From positions 1 through 11,269 of the forward strand of contig CAZEDK010000046.1 of assembly GCA_964511025.1 (NCBI GenBank): a DNA stretch of 11,269 nt, in the 5' to 3' direction. The notes below the pieces were generated by a model that saw nothing but the letters and a program-made list of their open reading frames with translations, made no database searches and was not told the DNA's origin. Position 1 is the stretch's first letter; each line of letters opens with the position of its first letter. Below, one piece after another: positions 10,713 through 11,269 of the stretch. A program made the position numbers and the translations under genes. The stretch is from CAZEDK01 sp964511025. GTDB taxonomy: Bacteria > Patescibacteriota > Gracilibacteria > UBA1369 > GWF2-33-10.

Positions 10713-11182
10713 ATGTGTATAATTTTATCTCCAAAAGCACGATCGAAGAAAGTTTGTTAGATGTTCTAAAATTTAAAAAATCTGTTTTTGCTGGGGTTTT
10801 GGATAATGGTGAAAATGAAGTATTTATGGGTGAAAGTAAATTTAAACAATTTATGCGTACGGTTGAGAAAATTGCTGATATACCTTTGCAAAATATTAAT
10901 CCAAATGTAGCGGAACAAGGAAAAGTTACAGCAGAGAAAATAGGAAATATTTTGAAAAATGATGGAAATCAGCAAAAACAAATATTAGAGCCAATGAAAG
11001 ATTTATTTGAAACTGGAATGAACTTTTTGGAAAAACTAAAAACAGTTAATATTTCAAATTTTATAGAAAAAGATGAGCAAGGCAGGCAATCATTAAAAAT
11101 TCCAATTCCAAATGAAGAAATTGTTCAAAAAGCATTTAGCGCGTTAGGATCCTTTTTGGAAATTTTAGGAAAGAATAAATAA
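10706..11182 (+). CDS. C-terminal part of the SNF2 protein in the -1 frame
   Basis: From 10706 the frame reads PVNVYNFISKSTIEESLLDVLKFKKSVFAGVL, the normal extension after helicase motif VI. It continues into a less conserved, probably helical tail of about 110 residues rich in Lys, Glu and Asn, ending ILGKNK. A GTG at 10715 could start a separate 155-residue product, but the sequence makes sense only as the end of the helicase. Joined by -1 slippage, the product from the TTG would be about 690 residues. No catalytic motif is recognisable in the tail. Confidence 0.75.
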   Translation, partial: PVNVYNFISKSTIEESLLDVLKFKKSVFAGVLDNGENEVFMGESKFKQFMRTVEKIADIPLQNINPNVAEQGKVTAEKIGNILKNDGNQQKQILEPMKDLFETGMNFLEKLKTVNISNFIEKDEQGRQSLKIPIPNEEIVQKAFSALGSFLEILGKNK

Positions 11183-11269
11183 GAGATTTTTTATGAGCTA
11201 AAACATCCTGATCCTTCACCATTTTTGAGAGGATAAAAGTGTAGACTGAGCTTTGGGAGACGTTTATCT
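11183..11269. other. Noncoding end of window
   Basis: No ORF of useful size is visible. At 11201-11235 a string reading HPDPSPFLRG then stop in one frame, with ATCCT (11207-11211) and AGGAT near 11230, faintly resembles a decayed copy of the CCCCC...GGGGG repeat family. Confidence 0.25.

Noticed and set aside
10715..11182. A separate gene starting at GTG 10715
   Set aside because: Its first residues are the conserved post-motif VI extension of SNF2 proteins, so it is the frameshifted tail of the helicase.

Overview
This is a low-GC bacterial window holding two different kinds of DNA. The left part (about 1-6000) is a partial histidine-biosynthesis cluster riddled with small palindromic and heptamer repeats. 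The right part (about 6000-11180) is an accessory block of two Fic AMPylase-family genes, a two-gene regulatory module (MerR-type HTH fused to a GHKL ATPase, plus a STAS-like DUF4325 partner) and a damaged SWIM/SNF2 helicase. TGA is used as a stop and TGG as Trp, so the code is standard. I find no clear Shine-Dalgarno sequence before any start, and several genes have a -10-like box only 5-6 nt from the start codon. Low GC, absent SD signals and repeats inside genes would suit a Patescibacteria/CPR genome or another non-SD lineage. No marker gene settles this. A run of 10 N at 3528-3537 shows the sequence is a draft scaffold.

Layout. 1-122: possible tail of an upstream ORF, then repeats. 177-884: HAD-superfamily phosphatase. 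1001-2272: aminoglycoside-phosphotransferase-like kinase, overlapping hisH by ATGA. 2269-2922: hisH. 2993-4293: AAA_14/DUF4143 ATPase with its own palindromic promoter, split by the N gap. 4389-5102: hisA. 5170-6006: hisF. 6003-6728 (minus): Fic 1, overlapping the hisF stop tail to tail. 6942-7820: Fic 2, divergent from Fic 1. 7831-8115 and 8161-8886 (minus): STAS-like protein and MerR-HTH/GHKL ATPase. 9018-11182: SWIM/SNF2 helicase that has lost its 5' end and carries a -1 frameshift in an A7 run.

How it works together. HisH (glutaminase) and HisF (cyclase) normally form imidazole-glycerol-phosphate synthase, and HisA makes its substrate; the HAD protein could be the histidinol-phosphate phosphatase (inference). 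HisF carries Ser at residue 130, where the catalytic Asp130 belongs, directly beside a roughly 100-bp repeat insertion, so its activity is doubtful. The five cluster genes (HAD, kinase-like, hisH, hisA, hisF) contain or end in repeats, while the ATPase, Fic, GHKL/STAS and helicase genes contain none that I can see. This suggests the repeat-free genes arrived later or under different conditions.

The most interesting candidates are: (i) a palindromic element made of four CTGAG-type heptamers, an AT-rich spacer and four inverted heptamers, present between hisA and hisF and again in frame inside hisF, with a T-to-C change that removes the in-frame TGA when the array is read through; (ii) the MerR-HTH/GHKL + STAS-like pair, with three helically phased direct repeats downstream of its promoter and a perfect 24-bp direct repeat flanking the whole module, lying next to a helicase gene that has lost its start.
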